A DNA stretch of 61,124 bases from the NCBI GenBank assembly GCA_026931725.1, contig JAIXLE010000281.1:1-61124 (forward strand), read 5' to 3'. Numbering within the stretch: position 1 is the first letter of the stretch; each line of letters starts with the position of its first letter. The notes under the pieces are model-generated. The model worked only from the letters and a program-made list of their open reading frames with translations. It was not told the origin of the DNA and did no database searches. The translations under genes were made by a program, and so were the position numbers. This document shows positions 1 through 9,600 of this stretch, one piece after another. The DNA comes from Bacteroidales bacterium (GTDB lineage Bacteria; Planctomycetota; Planctomycetia; Gemmatales; Gemmataceae).

Positions 1-1
1 A

Positions 2-145
2 GACATTATGCCGATGCGTCAGCCCTTCACGGAGTGGACAGGTGAAATATTCGGGGTAATGACGCTCCACTTCCAAGAGCTCGATGATGTATCGCTTTTG
101 ACCGATTAAAGTATAATACCCCCTCGACTGCGAGAAACCGAGCAA
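2..145 (-). CDS. Possible small protein, partial at window edge
   Basis: An open frame of 48 codons runs from a TTG at 145 to the window edge without a stop. The translation looks protein-like, containing segments such as RYIIELLEVERHYPEYF and CPLREGLTHRHN. An AAAAAGG stretch lies 7 bases before the TTG and could be a ribosome binding site. The frame is the same as that of the DUF885 gene just upstream, whose TAA stop (158-160) separates them, so it could also be read as a tail after a stop codon. No family is recognised. The plus strand also has an open frame to about position 108, but it looks less protein-like. Confidence 0.3.
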   Translation of the reverse strand, partial: MLGFSQSRGYYTLIGQKRYIIELLEVERHYPEYFTCPLREGLTHRHNV

Positions 146-157
146 GCGATGGCCTTT

Positions 158-1912
158 TTACTGCAACAGTTCGGGAAGATACTTCACGGGAATCGTCCCC
201 TGGTTCAGTACGCGTTCATGATACCGGGCCAGGTCGAACGCGGATCCCTGGGCACGCTGGACGGTCTGCCGGAGACGATAGAACGCCGTGCGACCCACGA
301 AATAGGTCGATAACTGTGCGGAACTCAGCTTGGCCCGTTGTACCTTGCCGACCGCCTCGCCCTCGGTCTGAAAGCCGCGGCCCACAAGTAATTCCAACGC
401 TTCCGCATCGGTCATCGCCGTGCAGTGCATCCGATAATCGAGAATCGCATTCAAGACGGCTCGCAGATAAAACTTCAACTGATGCAATCGAAGCGACAAA
501 TTGCCCTGACCGTACCCCTGGTCCAACATCATCTGCTCGGTATAAACCGCCCACCCTTCCGCGTAGACACCACTATACAACACCTTGCGGATCAACGAGG
601 GGTGGCGGTTCGCATATTCCAACTGGACGTAATGCCCCGGATAGGCTTCATGGATCGTCAAAATCTGGAGCATCGCCCGGTTGTACTCTCGGAAGAATGC
701 CTCCTGCCGCGAGGCGGGCCAGTCCGACGGCGGCGGCGCAACCGCATAGACGCTGTTCGCACGCGGATCAAGCGGTGGAGCCGAATTCAGATACGCCACC
801 GAAAAGCCACGCTGAAACTCCGGCATCTCGATAATCTGGCAGCGATCCGGGTTTGGCAACGTCAAGATATTCCGTTCACGGATGAATTCTTGAATCCGGG
901 CCACTGTCTGACGGGCATCTGCCACGAGTTCCGCAGGCTGGCCATGATCTTCACCCAGTTTATCGAGGACAGCGCGGATGCAGGCTCGGCGGCCCGTCTC
1001 ATCGTCCGGGGGTAACGGTTTCTGGGGAAAGAGCTGGCCCCATTGTTGCCGGGCGATGATCGCCATTTCCCGTTCGACACGCTCGGCTTCCTGCTCCGCC
1101 GCCGCGATCACCTCCTCCGCAGTCAAGCCCGCGTTGAGTTCCTGTTCGAGTTTCGCCGCGAACTTTTCTCGTCCGAGTCGCCAGTTGCCGGTACTCCGGG
1201 GCAGCAGTTCGTTTTCCAGGAATTTTTGATACTCCTGAAGCGCCGTCACCGCGGTTCGGCAAGGGGCCGTCAACGGACTGACGGCGGGTGTCTCACCCGT
1301 GAGGGCGAATATCTCTTTTTCATAAAAGGCAATCGTGCCGCGATTCTGCTTGATCGCCACTTCGGTGACGATGCGAGGCGGGTTCTGGAGGTTCGCCCGC
1401 GCAGCCGCCACGATCTTGGGAATGAACGTGATCCGCTTGGCCGCGTTGGCGATATTCCGATCTTTGGGCAAGGTCGATTGTGTCAGCACGAGATAGACAC
1501 TGTCCGACAAGTATTCGTTATAAAGTCGTGGATTCGTGGCAAACGGGTCCGTCTGATCGTTCAGCCACAGTTGATAGCGGAGGGCGTGTTGCCAGATTTC
1601 CAGATCGATCTGTCCCGCACGCGAGAGTTTTTTTCGGTCGATGGTGCGAGGCAAAGTTTCGAGAGTGTGCAGAATCGTTTGCTGATCGGTCGCGCGGGTG
1701 GCTTGGGAGAGGTCTTCGAGGCGATCATCGTATTGGTGGTCACCCGCACGGGTGGCTTCGGAGGGATGCCGTCGCAAGTGATCGTCGAGATACGCGCGAA
1801 AGTGCGTGGCCAGTTTGACATCTTCCGGGTTCGACTCCCGGTTGGGTTCGGCAGCCGGTATGGCAGGCATGATAAGGCACAATCCCACCCATGTCAGTAT
1901 TCGATAGGGCAT
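158..1912 (-). CDS. DUF885 family secreted metallopeptidase-like protein
   Basis: The protein of 584 residues starts with a signal peptide (hydrophobic LTWVGLCLIM, then AIPAAEP). Near residue 420 it has the motif HEAYPGH, and about 30 residues later EGWAVYTE. This HEAxPGH...EGW arrangement is characteristic of DUF885 proteins, which resemble gluzincin-type zinc metallopeptidases in which the two histidines and the later glutamate bind zinc. An export signal suggests it acts in the periplasm or outside the cell; its substrate is unknown. It lies 32 bases downstream of the FHA-domain gene on the same strand and may share a transcript with it. The length is normal for the family and both metal-site motifs are intact. 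Confidence 0.85.
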   Translation of the reverse strand: MPYRILTWVGLCLIMPAIPAAEPNRESNPEDVKLATHFRAYLDDHLRRHPSEATRAGDHQYDDRLEDLSQATRATDQQTILHTLETLPRTIDRKKLSRAGQIDLEIWQHALRYQLWLNDQTDPFATNPRLYNEYLSDSVYLVLTQSTLPKDRNIANAAKRITFIPKIVAAARANLQNPPRIVTEVAIKQNRGTIAFYEKEIFALTGETPAVSPLTAPCRTAVTALQEYQKFLENELLPRSTGNWRLGREKFAAKLEQELNAGLTAEEVIAAAEQEAERVEREMAIIARQQWGQLFPQKPLPPDDETGRRACIRAVLDKLGEDHGQPAELVADARQTVARIQEFIRERNILTLPNPDRCQIIEMPEFQRGFSVAYLNSAPPLDPRANSVYAVAPPPSDWPASRQEAFFREYNRAMLQILTIHEAYPGHYVQLEYANRHPSLIRKVLYSGVYAEGWAVYTEQMMLDQGYGQGNLSLRLHQLKFYLRAVLNAILDYRMHCTAMTDAEALELLVGRGFQTEGEAVGKVQRAKLSSAQLSTYFVGRTAFYRLRQTVQRAQGSAFDLARYHERVLNQGTIPVKYLPELLQ

Positions 1913-1944
1913 GTCGGGCTCTCGGGTTTTGACGGGATTTGGGG

Positions 1945-3246
1945 CTATCCCTCGGTATCGGAACGCGAGGCGGTGCTGCCCGAATGGCCGATGACGCGAA
2001 GAGTCATGTCAGAACCGATCGCCCGCTGAATTTCGGCCAACCGCGTATCGCTGGGACGCAATCGGCACGCGAGCGTAATGTACTTGTAAGACCGTTTGAG
2101 ATCGGCGGCGCGCATTTCCTCGGGGCGGAGGGGATCGCGGGATTGTTCCCAGGCCAAAACCGCCAGACTTTCCGCGATGACGGGATCGGATGGGTTTTGT
2201 CGGTACAACTCTTTCAGCACCCAACGCGAACTATCGGACATCCCCAAACGTCGGAGACACTGCGCGAGAGCAAAGAGTAAATCGGGATCCCACGGGGCCG
2301 CCTGCAATTGGGTGGAGAAGCGGTCGAGTTCCTCCACGGAACCCGTGGGTTCTTGACGTTTCAAGGAGAACGCTTTGGCGGTAATCCGACTCGGGCGAGC
2401 CAATGGCGGCACGCGGGTATGTTCAGACTGGAGCCATTGGCAAATCCCTAAACCCCGCAGATGCAAGGAGTTGCCCCGTTTGGCATTCACGGACATCGCC
2501 CGCCAGTGGCCGGGGGAACTCGAATCGGAATGCGAGCTTTCCACACCTTCGGACCCCGCTTCCGTTTCGTGCGTCAGGTCTTCCGTGTCCGCTTTGGCAT
2601 GTGTTTGCACCGACGTGGGAGCCGTGCCGTAAGCCAAATCCAGCGGGTCGACTTCTTCATACACCACGGTCAATTCGACTTGAGACAACCAGACCGATTC
2701 ATTGCGAACCAGTGGCACGGAGTAGATCGGTTTCTCGGCGCCGAGTGGGATCACCCCTTCGCCGGTCAGGACAAAGAGATGCCAACGGTTCGCATAATGG
2801 GCCAGCACAGCATGATAGGGGTGCAGTCCCGAATTTTCGGGGAGGACCAATCCGCAGTCGGGGGCGGTGCCGATGATGAGCGGGCGTGCGGCGGTTGTCC
2901 GGGCCACTTCTCGGCCATGCACACGCCCGAGAACTTCGCACCGATCCGGCGCCAGTTCGACTTCCGGTTCTTCACCGGGGGCGGTGGCTTCCTGAACCTG
3001 GAAATCTTTTTGGCCCAGCACCAGGACATCATTGGGGAGAATGGCCTGAACGGCCGTGATATTCGTACGATTGACGACACAAGGGCGTGTTGCGGAAACC
3101 GGCACGACCACCCAACCGGGTGTCACCGGAGCGAGAACAGCGACCAACACCCGCGATCCATCTTCGGTACGTTCCGTTCCCGGTGTTGGACGATTCAACG
3201 GTTTGACAGGCTTTTCCGTCGCCAGGTCCGTCAACAGCAAGGCCAT
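1945..3246 (-). CDS. FHA-domain protein with C-terminal TPR-like helices
   Basis: A 433-residue protein with no signal peptide. Residues about 115-180 look like a forkhead-associated domain: RPLIIGTAPDCGLVLP, then SGLHPYHAVL, matching the usual arginine/glycine strand and the SxxH phosphothreonine-binding loop (here SGLHPYHA). FHA domains bind phosphothreonine peptides and often read Ser/Thr kinase signals; such a kinase is encoded at 42.4 kb, but a link is only inferred. Residues about 210-290 are low complexity and acidic. Residues about 325-425 are helical with TPR-like spacing (LLFALAQCLRRLGMSDSSRW, then VIAESLAVLAWEQ). It is transcribed away from the divergent gene at 3466, leaving a 219-base shared promoter region. 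Confidence 0.6.
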   Translation of the reverse strand: MALLLTDLATEKPVKPLNRPTPGTERTEDGSRVLVAVLAPVTPGWVVVPVSATRPCVVNRTNITAVQAILPNDVLVLGQKDFQVQEATAPGEEPEVELAPDRCEVLGRVHGREVARTTAARPLIIGTAPDCGLVLPENSGLHPYHAVLAHYANRWHLFVLTGEGVIPLGAEKPIYSVPLVRNESVWLSQVELTVVYEEVDPLDLAYGTAPTSVQTHAKADTEDLTHETEAGSEGVESSHSDSSSPGHWRAMSVNAKRGNSLHLRGLGICQWLQSEHTRVPPLARPSRITAKAFSLKRQEPTGSVEELDRFSTQLQAAPWDPDLLFALAQCLRRLGMSDSSRWVLKELYRQNPSDPVIAESLAVLAWEQSRDPLRPEEMRAADLKRSYKYITLACRLRPSDTRLAEIQRAIGSDMTLRVIGHSGSTASRSDTEG

Positions 3247-3465
3247 GCGGGGCTCCGACGGCTAGGGAGCAACCTGCGGTCCACTCCAAACATGGTTTCC
3301 CAGAAAGACCCTAGTTCACAATTTAGCAGAATTCCAGTATCACGGCGACTTCCCCGCAAGAAGTCGCATCCCAACCGCCGCGAATCTCCCCTTTCCTGAT
3401 CCGGTGCAGACGGGTATAGGCTCCGACTGATTCTCGTCATCACTCACCGACAGGAGGGCTGACCC

Positions 3466-4764
3466 GTGCGAACATGGATGCTCGGAGTGGGGGTCATCGG
3501 TTGTGTCAGCAGTGCGGGCTCCCTTTTTGCCCAAGGTTTCGCAGCCGATCGCGGTCAGCCTGCGGTTTCACGGCCTGTGCCGACTCTTGCGTCTGTCACA
3601 TCGCCATCCACAACTCCGCAACCGCAGACCGCCCCCGCGCACACGCCAACGCCAGCATCGACTCCTCAGCCCGCAACGACACTCGCGGCCACCGCGCAGA
3701 CGCACCCCCTCGCCGTGCGCCCCGAACACGGCGCGTACATGATTTGCGTCAAAAGTTATACCGGGCCACAGTCTCGACAACTGGCGGAGGAACTTGTTGC
3801 GGAGATTCGCCAGAATCACAAAGCCGCGGCCTATCTTTTCGAGTGGGGGGCGGAAGAAAAGCGGAAGGAAGAAGCCCGCCAGGATGCCTACCGCGATGCC
3901 TGGAAGAAGCAGAACGCCCCGTTCCTGCAACTCCGCGAGGAGATGCGAAAGAAGGCCGAAGTCGAAGGTCGCATTTTTGTCGATACCCCCGTCACGGTGC
4001 GGGTGCCCAAGGTGAAGTTTACGGAACAGTGGGCCGTCCTCGTCGGGGGGTTCCCCGACATGGAGAAAGCCAGTGCAGCCCTCAAATACCTGCGGAGCTT
4101 GAAACCACCCACGGCCAAGGAACACTTGTTGGACCGGGCCGCTGTGGCCACACCGGCGGAGCGCAAAGGCGAGAAAGGCGATGTCGAAACGGCCTATTTG
4201 AGTATCTACGCGCAATCGTTTGTCAGTCCGAATCCGGCGTTAGGCAAGAGTCACGCCAGCCCGCAATTCGAGACGGATGAGAACGGTGTCCCACTTTTGA
4301 AGATCTGGAACGCGGGTGAGCCGTACAGCTTGCTCAATTGCCCCGGTAAAGTGACGCTGGTGGTGAAAGCCTTCACCGTCCCGGCCCGGACCCGGCCGAC
4401 GAACACGGAGAAGAGCGTACTCGAAAAGCTGTTTTCCGTGGGGGAATCCGCCAAACTCCTCGATGCCACCGCGAAACAGGCTCACCAACTTGCGGAGTCG
4501 CTGCGTAGCCCGGAAATGTCGCAATCGCTGCAGAAACGCGGCTTACCTGTCGATGCGTTTGAAACCTACGTCCTCCATGCCAGCACCGGCAGCATGGTCA
4601 CGGTGGGTTCTTTTGAGAGTGTGGATGATCCCCGGTTGCAGCAAACGCAACGGGTTTTAGAATCGCTCACCTTCCAGATCGCCGACACCCCCGGCGGCCC
4701 ACCCACCCGCACCGAACGGATGTTCGCCACCGTCTTCCCGATGGGTGTGCCCAAATTGCCATGA
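3466..4764 (+). CDS. Secreted protein with repeated SPOR-like segments, unknown function
   Basis: The GTG start is supported by AGGAGG at 3452-3457, 8 bases upstream. The 432-residue product has a signal peptide (WMLGVGVIGCVSSAGSLFAQ), a proline/threonine/alanine-rich linker to about residue 80, and then three segments with the beta-alpha pattern of SPOR-type domains: GAYMICVKSYTG...LAEELVAEI, WAVLVGGFPDMEKASAALKYL, and MVTVGSFESVDDPRLQQTQ. SPOR domains bind denuded peptidoglycan glycan strands, but the match here is by pattern only. A lysine/glutamate-rich helix (about 125-170) separates the first two. It is likely periplasmic. No catalytic motif is visible. Confidence 0.6.
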   Translation: MRTWMLGVGVIGCVSSAGSLFAQGFAADRGQPAVSRPVPTLASVTSPSTTPQPQTAPAHTPTPASTPQPATTLAATAQTHPLAVRPEHGAYMICVKSYTGPQSRQLAEELVAEIRQNHKAAAYLFEWGAEEKRKEEARQDAYRDAWKKQNAPFLQLREEMRKKAEVEGRIFVDTPVTVRVPKVKFTEQWAVLVGGFPDMEKASAALKYLRSLKPPTAKEHLLDRAAVATPAERKGEKGDVETAYLSIYAQSFVSPNPALGKSHASPQFETDENGVPLLKIWNAGEPYSLLNCPGKVTLVVKAFTVPARTRPTNTEKSVLEKLFSVGESAKLLDATAKQAHQLAESLRSPEMSQSLQKRGLPVDAFETYVLHASTGSMVTVGSFESVDDPRLQQTQRVLESLTFQIADTPGGPPTRTERMFATVFPMGVPKLP

Positions 4765-4780
4765 TGATGGGGACGTGGGA

Positions 4781-4842
4781 GGAACACAACCGGGGGCGAT
4801 CGTCCCCGGTTTTCCGACACCCATATCGGGTTCGTGTATCAG
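4781..4842 (+). repeat. Dispersed palindromic element, copy A (shortened)
   Basis: This 62-base stretch lies between the convergent genes ending at 4764 and 4868. It shares with copies at 44.1 and 57.5 kb the block GAGGAACACAACCGGGG, a palindrome with AACCGGGG/CCCCGGTT arms at 4789-4812, and the right-hand end (ACACCCATATCGGGTTC then GTGTATCAG). Relative to copy C it lacks the left-hand roughly 60 bases and about 17 bases between palindrome and right end, so it looks like a decayed copy. The hairpin could also act as a transcription terminator for both flanking genes. Confidence 0.75.
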
Positions 4843-4867
4843 ATGGGAAGAGGGGAACCCGGCACAT

Positions 4868-5593
4868 TCAGCGTGATTTTGGCTTGGCGGCTTTGGCATC
4901 CGCCTTGGCCTTGGCCAGTATCTCCTGGCCGGTCGGGCAGTCGGCCTTCAACGGGCAATGCTGGCAATCGGGGTGAGTTTCCGTGCAAATTGCCAAGGCC
5001 AGTTCGATGTACAATTCCGTGAACTCGACCCCTTTGGCCTTCGGGATGAAGTGTTCGATACTGGCGCGGGTGGCTTCCAGATCGTCAATGTCGCCTTCGA
5101 GAATGCCGAGCCGCTGGAGAACCCGAATGGTCGGCGCATCCAGAGGAATCGCGTGCCCCGCAAAGGAACGCTGCGTCACCCAAGCCACGACGAAATCGTT
5201 GACACCGGCTTTGTAGCGGGCAAGTTGTTTCGCGCCTTGTTTCAAGCCCTTTTTGGCGATGTCATTCAAGTCAAAAGAATAGCGTTCTTCAAACACTTCC
5301 TGCAATAAGCCGACAATACGGCGGGCTTTCTCTCCGGCACCGGGCAACCCTGGCAAGGCATCCGCGATTTCTTGAATCGTACTGACTCGCATTTCGTTCC
5401 AATCGTAGAACGAACGCATCAAATGGGTGAATGCGGCTTCGGCCTGAGCCGTGGTGGCTGCTTCCCGAAGGACCGCGAAAACGACTTCATCCAGTACCGT
5501 CCGCTTTTCCGGGCCAGCTGTCCCAGGAAATTTCTTCTGGAGCAGCGGCAGGCTTTGGGTGAGGAGTTGTTGTTTGTTCGTCGCGGCCGCCAT
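4868..5593 (-). CDS. Endonuclease III-like HhH-GPD protein with 4Fe-4S cluster loop
   Basis: The 241-residue protein has the helix-hairpin-helix/GPD fold seen in base-excision DNA glycosylases: LPGLPGAGEKA near 80-90, an aspartate in AIPLDAPTIRV (D152) that matches the catalytic GPD aspartate, and a C-terminal 4Fe-4S loop with cysteines at 203, 210, 213 and 219 (C-x6-C-x2-C-x5-C). In E. coli endonuclease III the hairpin reads GVGRKTA and supplies the lysine that gives AP-lyase activity; here it reads KAGVNDFVV, so no lysine is in that position. The protein may therefore be a monofunctional glycosylase or a non-catalytic relative. The C-terminus is lysine/alanine rich. It follows rbfA by 104 bases on the same strand. 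Confidence 0.75.
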   Translation of the reverse strand: MAAATNKQQLLTQSLPLLQKKFPGTAGPEKRTVLDEVVFAVLREAATTAQAEAAFTHLMRSFYDWNEMRVSTIQEIADALPGLPGAGEKARRIVGLLQEVFEERYSFDLNDIAKKGLKQGAKQLARYKAGVNDFVVAWVTQRSFAGHAIPLDAPTIRVLQRLGILEGDIDDLEATRASIEHFIPKAKGVEFTELYIELALAICTETHPDCQHCPLKADCPTGQEILAKAKADAKAAKPKSR

Positions 5594-5697
5594 GGGTGCC
5601 TGCTCAGGTTCGGAGCCTACTATCAGAACCGGGCACTCAGTACACCGCCGATCCTTCGGCGAGCCCGGCCCGGTGTATCGGAAGACGAGGACGGAGT

Positions 5698-6144
5698 TTA
5701 CCCATTCGGGTGCGCGTTCTCGACAGAGTTATCATCGTCAGAAGACCCGGTATCGTCTACCTCGTCAACATCTTCCGAGGCATCGGAATTCTCAGATTCG
5801 CTCTCCCCCTGGGCTTCTCGGATGAGCCGCGCGATTTCGATCGACTTCTTCACCCCCTGATCGAGTATGAAGCTGACGTGCGGGACGTAACGGGAAGTCA
5901 GTTGCTTGGCGACTTTGGTTTGAATGAATCCCGCTGAACTGGTGAGCCCGTGCATCGCCAGTTGCTGTTCTTTTTCCGTGCCCATAATGGACACATACAC
6001 CTTGGCATGTTGCAGGTCGCCCGAGACTTCCGCACGGGTCACAGTCACATTTTTGATACGCGGGTCACGCAGTTCAAACAAAATCGTGTTCGCCGCCACT
6101 TCACGGACGACTTCGGAAACACGGGCCAATCGGTGCGCTTTCAT
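5698..6144 (-). CDS. rbfA: Ribosome-binding factor A
   Basis: The 148-residue product begins MKAHRLARVSEVVREVAA and continues with DPRIKNVTVTRAEVSGDL, AKVYVSIMG and VPHVSFILDQGVKKS, all hallmarks of RbfA, a cold-shock factor that binds the 30S subunit and assists 16S rRNA 5' end maturation. The start has AAGGA a few bases upstream. After residue about 113 comes an acidic serine/aspartate/glutamate tail of about 35 residues that is not part of the core KH-type fold. It sits last in the conserved nusA-infB-DUF503-rbfA order, 143 bases after the DUF503 gene. Confidence 0.95.
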   Translation of the reverse strand: MKAHRLARVSEVVREVAANTILFELRDPRIKNVTVTRAEVSGDLQHAKVYVSIMGTEKEQQLAMHGLTSSAGFIQTKVAKQLTSRYVPHVSFILDQGVKKSIEIARLIREAQGESESENSDASEDVDEVDDTGSSDDDNSVENAHPNG

Positions 6145-6287
6145 GAGGAATCCTTGTTATGGCAATATGGGGTAGGACACCGCCCGCCCGCTGGGTGTTC
6201 GCAGTCCAGAAGGATTTAGTAATCACAGTCAGACCATGCATCCTCACGGATGGCACCCCCGCTGGTTCGTCACGATTCCTTGGGATT

Positions 6288-6580
6288 CTATACCACTTCG
6301 TGCCCGACAGCGATTTCCCCATCGAGATACTCGGCGATGGGGTGCTTGCGCAGCGCTTCCTGAATCGTTTGGAGCAACCCCCGCACCGGGCGACTTCATC
6401 GCCCACCGCGGCGATACCGAGGGTGAACACACGATGATCGTCACGGGTGTCGACTTCCGTGGCGGAGACATGGAATTGGCTACGCAACCGATCGACGACC
6501 GACCGCACGACTTGCCGTTTGTCTTTCAGAGAACGTGACTCGCGGATCAGGAGTCGAACTTGGAGAGAACCGATAATCAT
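6288..6580 (-). pseudogene. DUF503 (YlxP-like) gene with apparent one-base frameshift
   Basis: The reading frame starts at the ATG at 6580 (MIIGSLQVRLLIRESRSLKD...) and follows the DUF503/YlxP pattern through LGIAAVGDEVA. It then leaves the family pattern, while another frame picks it up as RGLLQTIQEALRKHPIAEYL and stops at 6288-6290. Adding one G to the GGG at 6388-6390 (plus strand) joins both halves into a normal protein of about 97 residues reading VGDEVAPVRGLLQ. YlxP proteins lie between infB and rbfA in many bacteria and are thought to work in ribosome assembly. Whether this is a sequencing error in a G run or a real loss of function cannot be told here. Confidence 0.75.
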
Positions 6581-6667
6581 GGTCAGAAATTGGGGGCATG
6601 ACGTTCGGAGGACGGAATTCCAAACAGGTTTTGAACCCGCACTCCGAGCGTCACACCCACACACAAG

Positions 6668-9600
6668 TTAGAGAGTCCGTTGCCGAATCTCGATTTTGAA
6701 GGCTTCGATTACGTCGCCGACCTTGATGTCATCGAATCCGGCGAGTTTCATCCCGCACTCGAAGCCATCGCGGACTTCCTTGGCATCGTCTTTGAAGCGT
6801 TTGAGGTTTTCGAGGCTGGCGACCTTCTCGGCAGGCGGGTAGATCACCGTGCCTTCGCGGATGACCCGCACCTTGGCGTTGCGTTCGATCACGCCGCTGG
6901 TGACGTAGCAACCGGCGATGGTGCCCACTTTGCTGATTTTGAAGGTTTCCCGCACCACGGCGCGACCCAGGTGTACCACCTCTTCGACGGGTTTGAGCCG
7001 ACCTTCCAGAGCGGCTTTGATGTCGTCGACTAGGTTGTAGATGATCTGGTATTCGCGGACGTTGACCCCACGCTGTTCCGCGAGTTTGAGCGCGGCATCG
7101 TCGGAGGTCACGTTGAAGCCGACAATCAGCGTGTCGGACGGGCTGGTGAGCGCCAGTGTCACGTCCGATTCGGTGATGGCCCCGATCCCGGCGTGCAGGA
7201 CGCGGGTGCGGACTTCTTCGTGAACCAGTTTTTCGAGTTCCTTCTTGATGGCCTCGACGGAACCACGAGCCTCGGCTTTGAGGATCACTTTGAGTTCGCT
7301 GATCTTGCTCTTGGCGTTGGCTTCACGGAGTTTGTCCAGGCTGACGGGGCTGAACTTAACGCGATCCGCTTCCTGGCGAATTTCGCGGCGTTTCTCGGCA
7401 ATTTCGCGGGCCGTGGTGATGTCGTCGAGAATGTAGAACGGATCGTCCGCATCGGGGACGGCGTTCAACCCCGTGACACGCACCGGCGAACTGGGGCCAG
7501 CCGATTCGATCGGTTGGCCGAGGTCGTTGTACATAGCACGGACTTTGCCGAAGCTGGAGCCGCAGAGCAGGACGTCGCCCTTGTGGATCGTCCCGTTGCC
7601 CACGAGCAGAGTGGCCATAACCCCTTCATCGGCAGACTGATACGCTTCCAAACAGGTTCCAGTCGCCGGTTGATCCGGGTCGGCCTTGAGTTCAGCGAAC
7701 TCGGCACGCAGGGCGATGTTGTCCAGCAGTTCACCGATCCCTTGGCCGGTGACGGCGCTGGTGAAGATCACCGGGACTTCGCCGCCCATATCTTCGGGGA
7801 CGAGTTCCATTTCGTAGAGTCGCCCCTTAACCTTTTCGGGTTGGGCACCGGGCAGGTCGCACTTGTTGATGGCGACGATGATGTCGACATCGGCGGCCTT
7901 GGCGTGGGCGACGGCTTCCTGGGTTTGCGGCATAATGCCATCGGCGGCGGAGACGACGATGACGGCGATGTCGGTGACATTCGCGCCACGAGCCCGCATC
8001 TTGGTGAAGGCTTCGTGGCCGGGGGTATCCAGGAAGGTGATAGGGTGACCATCTTTTTCGACCCGCCACGCCCGGAGAACCTGGGTGATCCCGCCGGTTT
8101 CGGAGGACACCACATCGGATTGGAAGCCGAATTCCTGGCGAATTTTGTCGAGCAGCGACGTTTTCCCGTGGTCGACGTGTCCCATGATGGTGACGATCGG
8201 CGGACGGGGAACGAGGTGTTCTTCGCGGGCCTTGGTCCGTTCCTCGATTTCCCGCAGGACGATATCTTCGGCGGTGTCCTGTTTCTTGGCGACGAGTTCG
8301 ATCTGTTTCTCGGTCGCGATCAATTCTGCCACGTCGAATTCGACGTTGGAGTTGATGGTGTAGAGGGCGTTGGTTTCTTGTTTGAGCTTCAGGATGAGTT
8401 CGCCGACTTTCATCCCGATGGCTTCGGAGAGTGTCCGCACCGTGATCGGCACGGCGATGTCGACTTTGCCGGTGATGACGCTGGTTTGCCGCTGGTTATG
8501 TTGCTTACCGCGTTGTTTTTTGATCCGGGAACCGAAGTTCCGTTCGATCATGTCGACACGACCACCGGGGCCGACGATCACGGAACCGCGATCGGTGGCT
8601 GGGGAATGCTGGCGACCTTTTTGTTGACGTTTGGCATGGCGGGCATCGCGTCCGGCGACTTCTCCCGGTTTCTTGGCTCCGCCGCCACCACCGCCACTGC
8701 GACGATCATCTTCGCTCGGCTCGTCGGTGCGTCCGGGCGCGGGACGAGCGGGCGCGGGACGACCCGTACCGCGTCCGGCAGGAGCGTCTGTGGGTGGGAG
8801 TTCCTTATCACCAGCCGGCCCTGTGACGAGTCGGTTAATGTCTTGGATGTTGACCCGTTGCTGACCGCGTTGCTGTTCAAGTTTCCGTAGGCGGTCGATC
8901 TGCTCGGGGGTGAGGCGGATCTGATTTTTGCCGGGTGGACGCGGCGGTTGCGGGCGGGATGCAGTCCCACCAGGATTCGGGCCATGTGCGGGAGGCCCGG
9001 ACGGATTACGGGGTTGAGCGTTACGCGGCGGCATCCCACCGGGACCACGGTGGCCAGCAGCGGTAGGCGCGGGGGTTCCCGAGCCAGCGGGGCGATTGCC
9101 GCCGGGTTGCCCAGAGCGAATCGGATTGGGGCCGTGGGGCGCGGGGCGGTGCGGAATATTTCCCGTGGGCCGTGTGGCCGCAGGGGTGGCACTGGAACCC
9201 ATGGGGTTCGCGGGGGCCGAGGGTGCAGGCCGCGGCGATTGCGTCGAACGCGGGGCATTCAAGTTCGCGGGGCGAGCGGGGGCATTCAAGTTTGCGGGAC
9301 GACCACCAGATAATGGCGGAACGCGACCGCCCGACACGGTCGGCGGCATCATTGCGGCGGGTGGCGGTGCGGTCGGTGGTGCGGGGATCTCCGCCACAGG
9401 CGTGGGAGGAACATCCGGCACCGCAGTGGGCGTGATCACCGGACTCGGCGGGACAACCGCAACCGGGGGAGCGGCGGGTTCCGTTTCCGTGACGACAGCC
9501 GGAGTCTTGGCCGTCACCGGAGCGGTTGGCACCGCAACAGGAGGCACGGGCTTCGGTTTTGTCGCTGGTTTGGGTTCCGATGCGACGGTTTCCGATGCTG

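Noticed and set aside
112..117. A perfect TATAAT near the left edge
   Set aside because: The only -35-like sequence (TTGACC) is just 9 bases away, which is too close for a promoter.
1825..1841. A perfect tRNA T-arm-like sequence (CCGGG, TTCGACT loop, CCCGG)
   Set aside because: No matching acceptor stem, D-arm or anticodon arm lies upstream, and it falls inside the N-terminal coding part of the DUF885 gene.
7193..8890. A 565-codon plus-strand frame
   Set aside because: Antisense to the conserved GTPase core of infB; the codon structure of the sense gene keeps this strand open.
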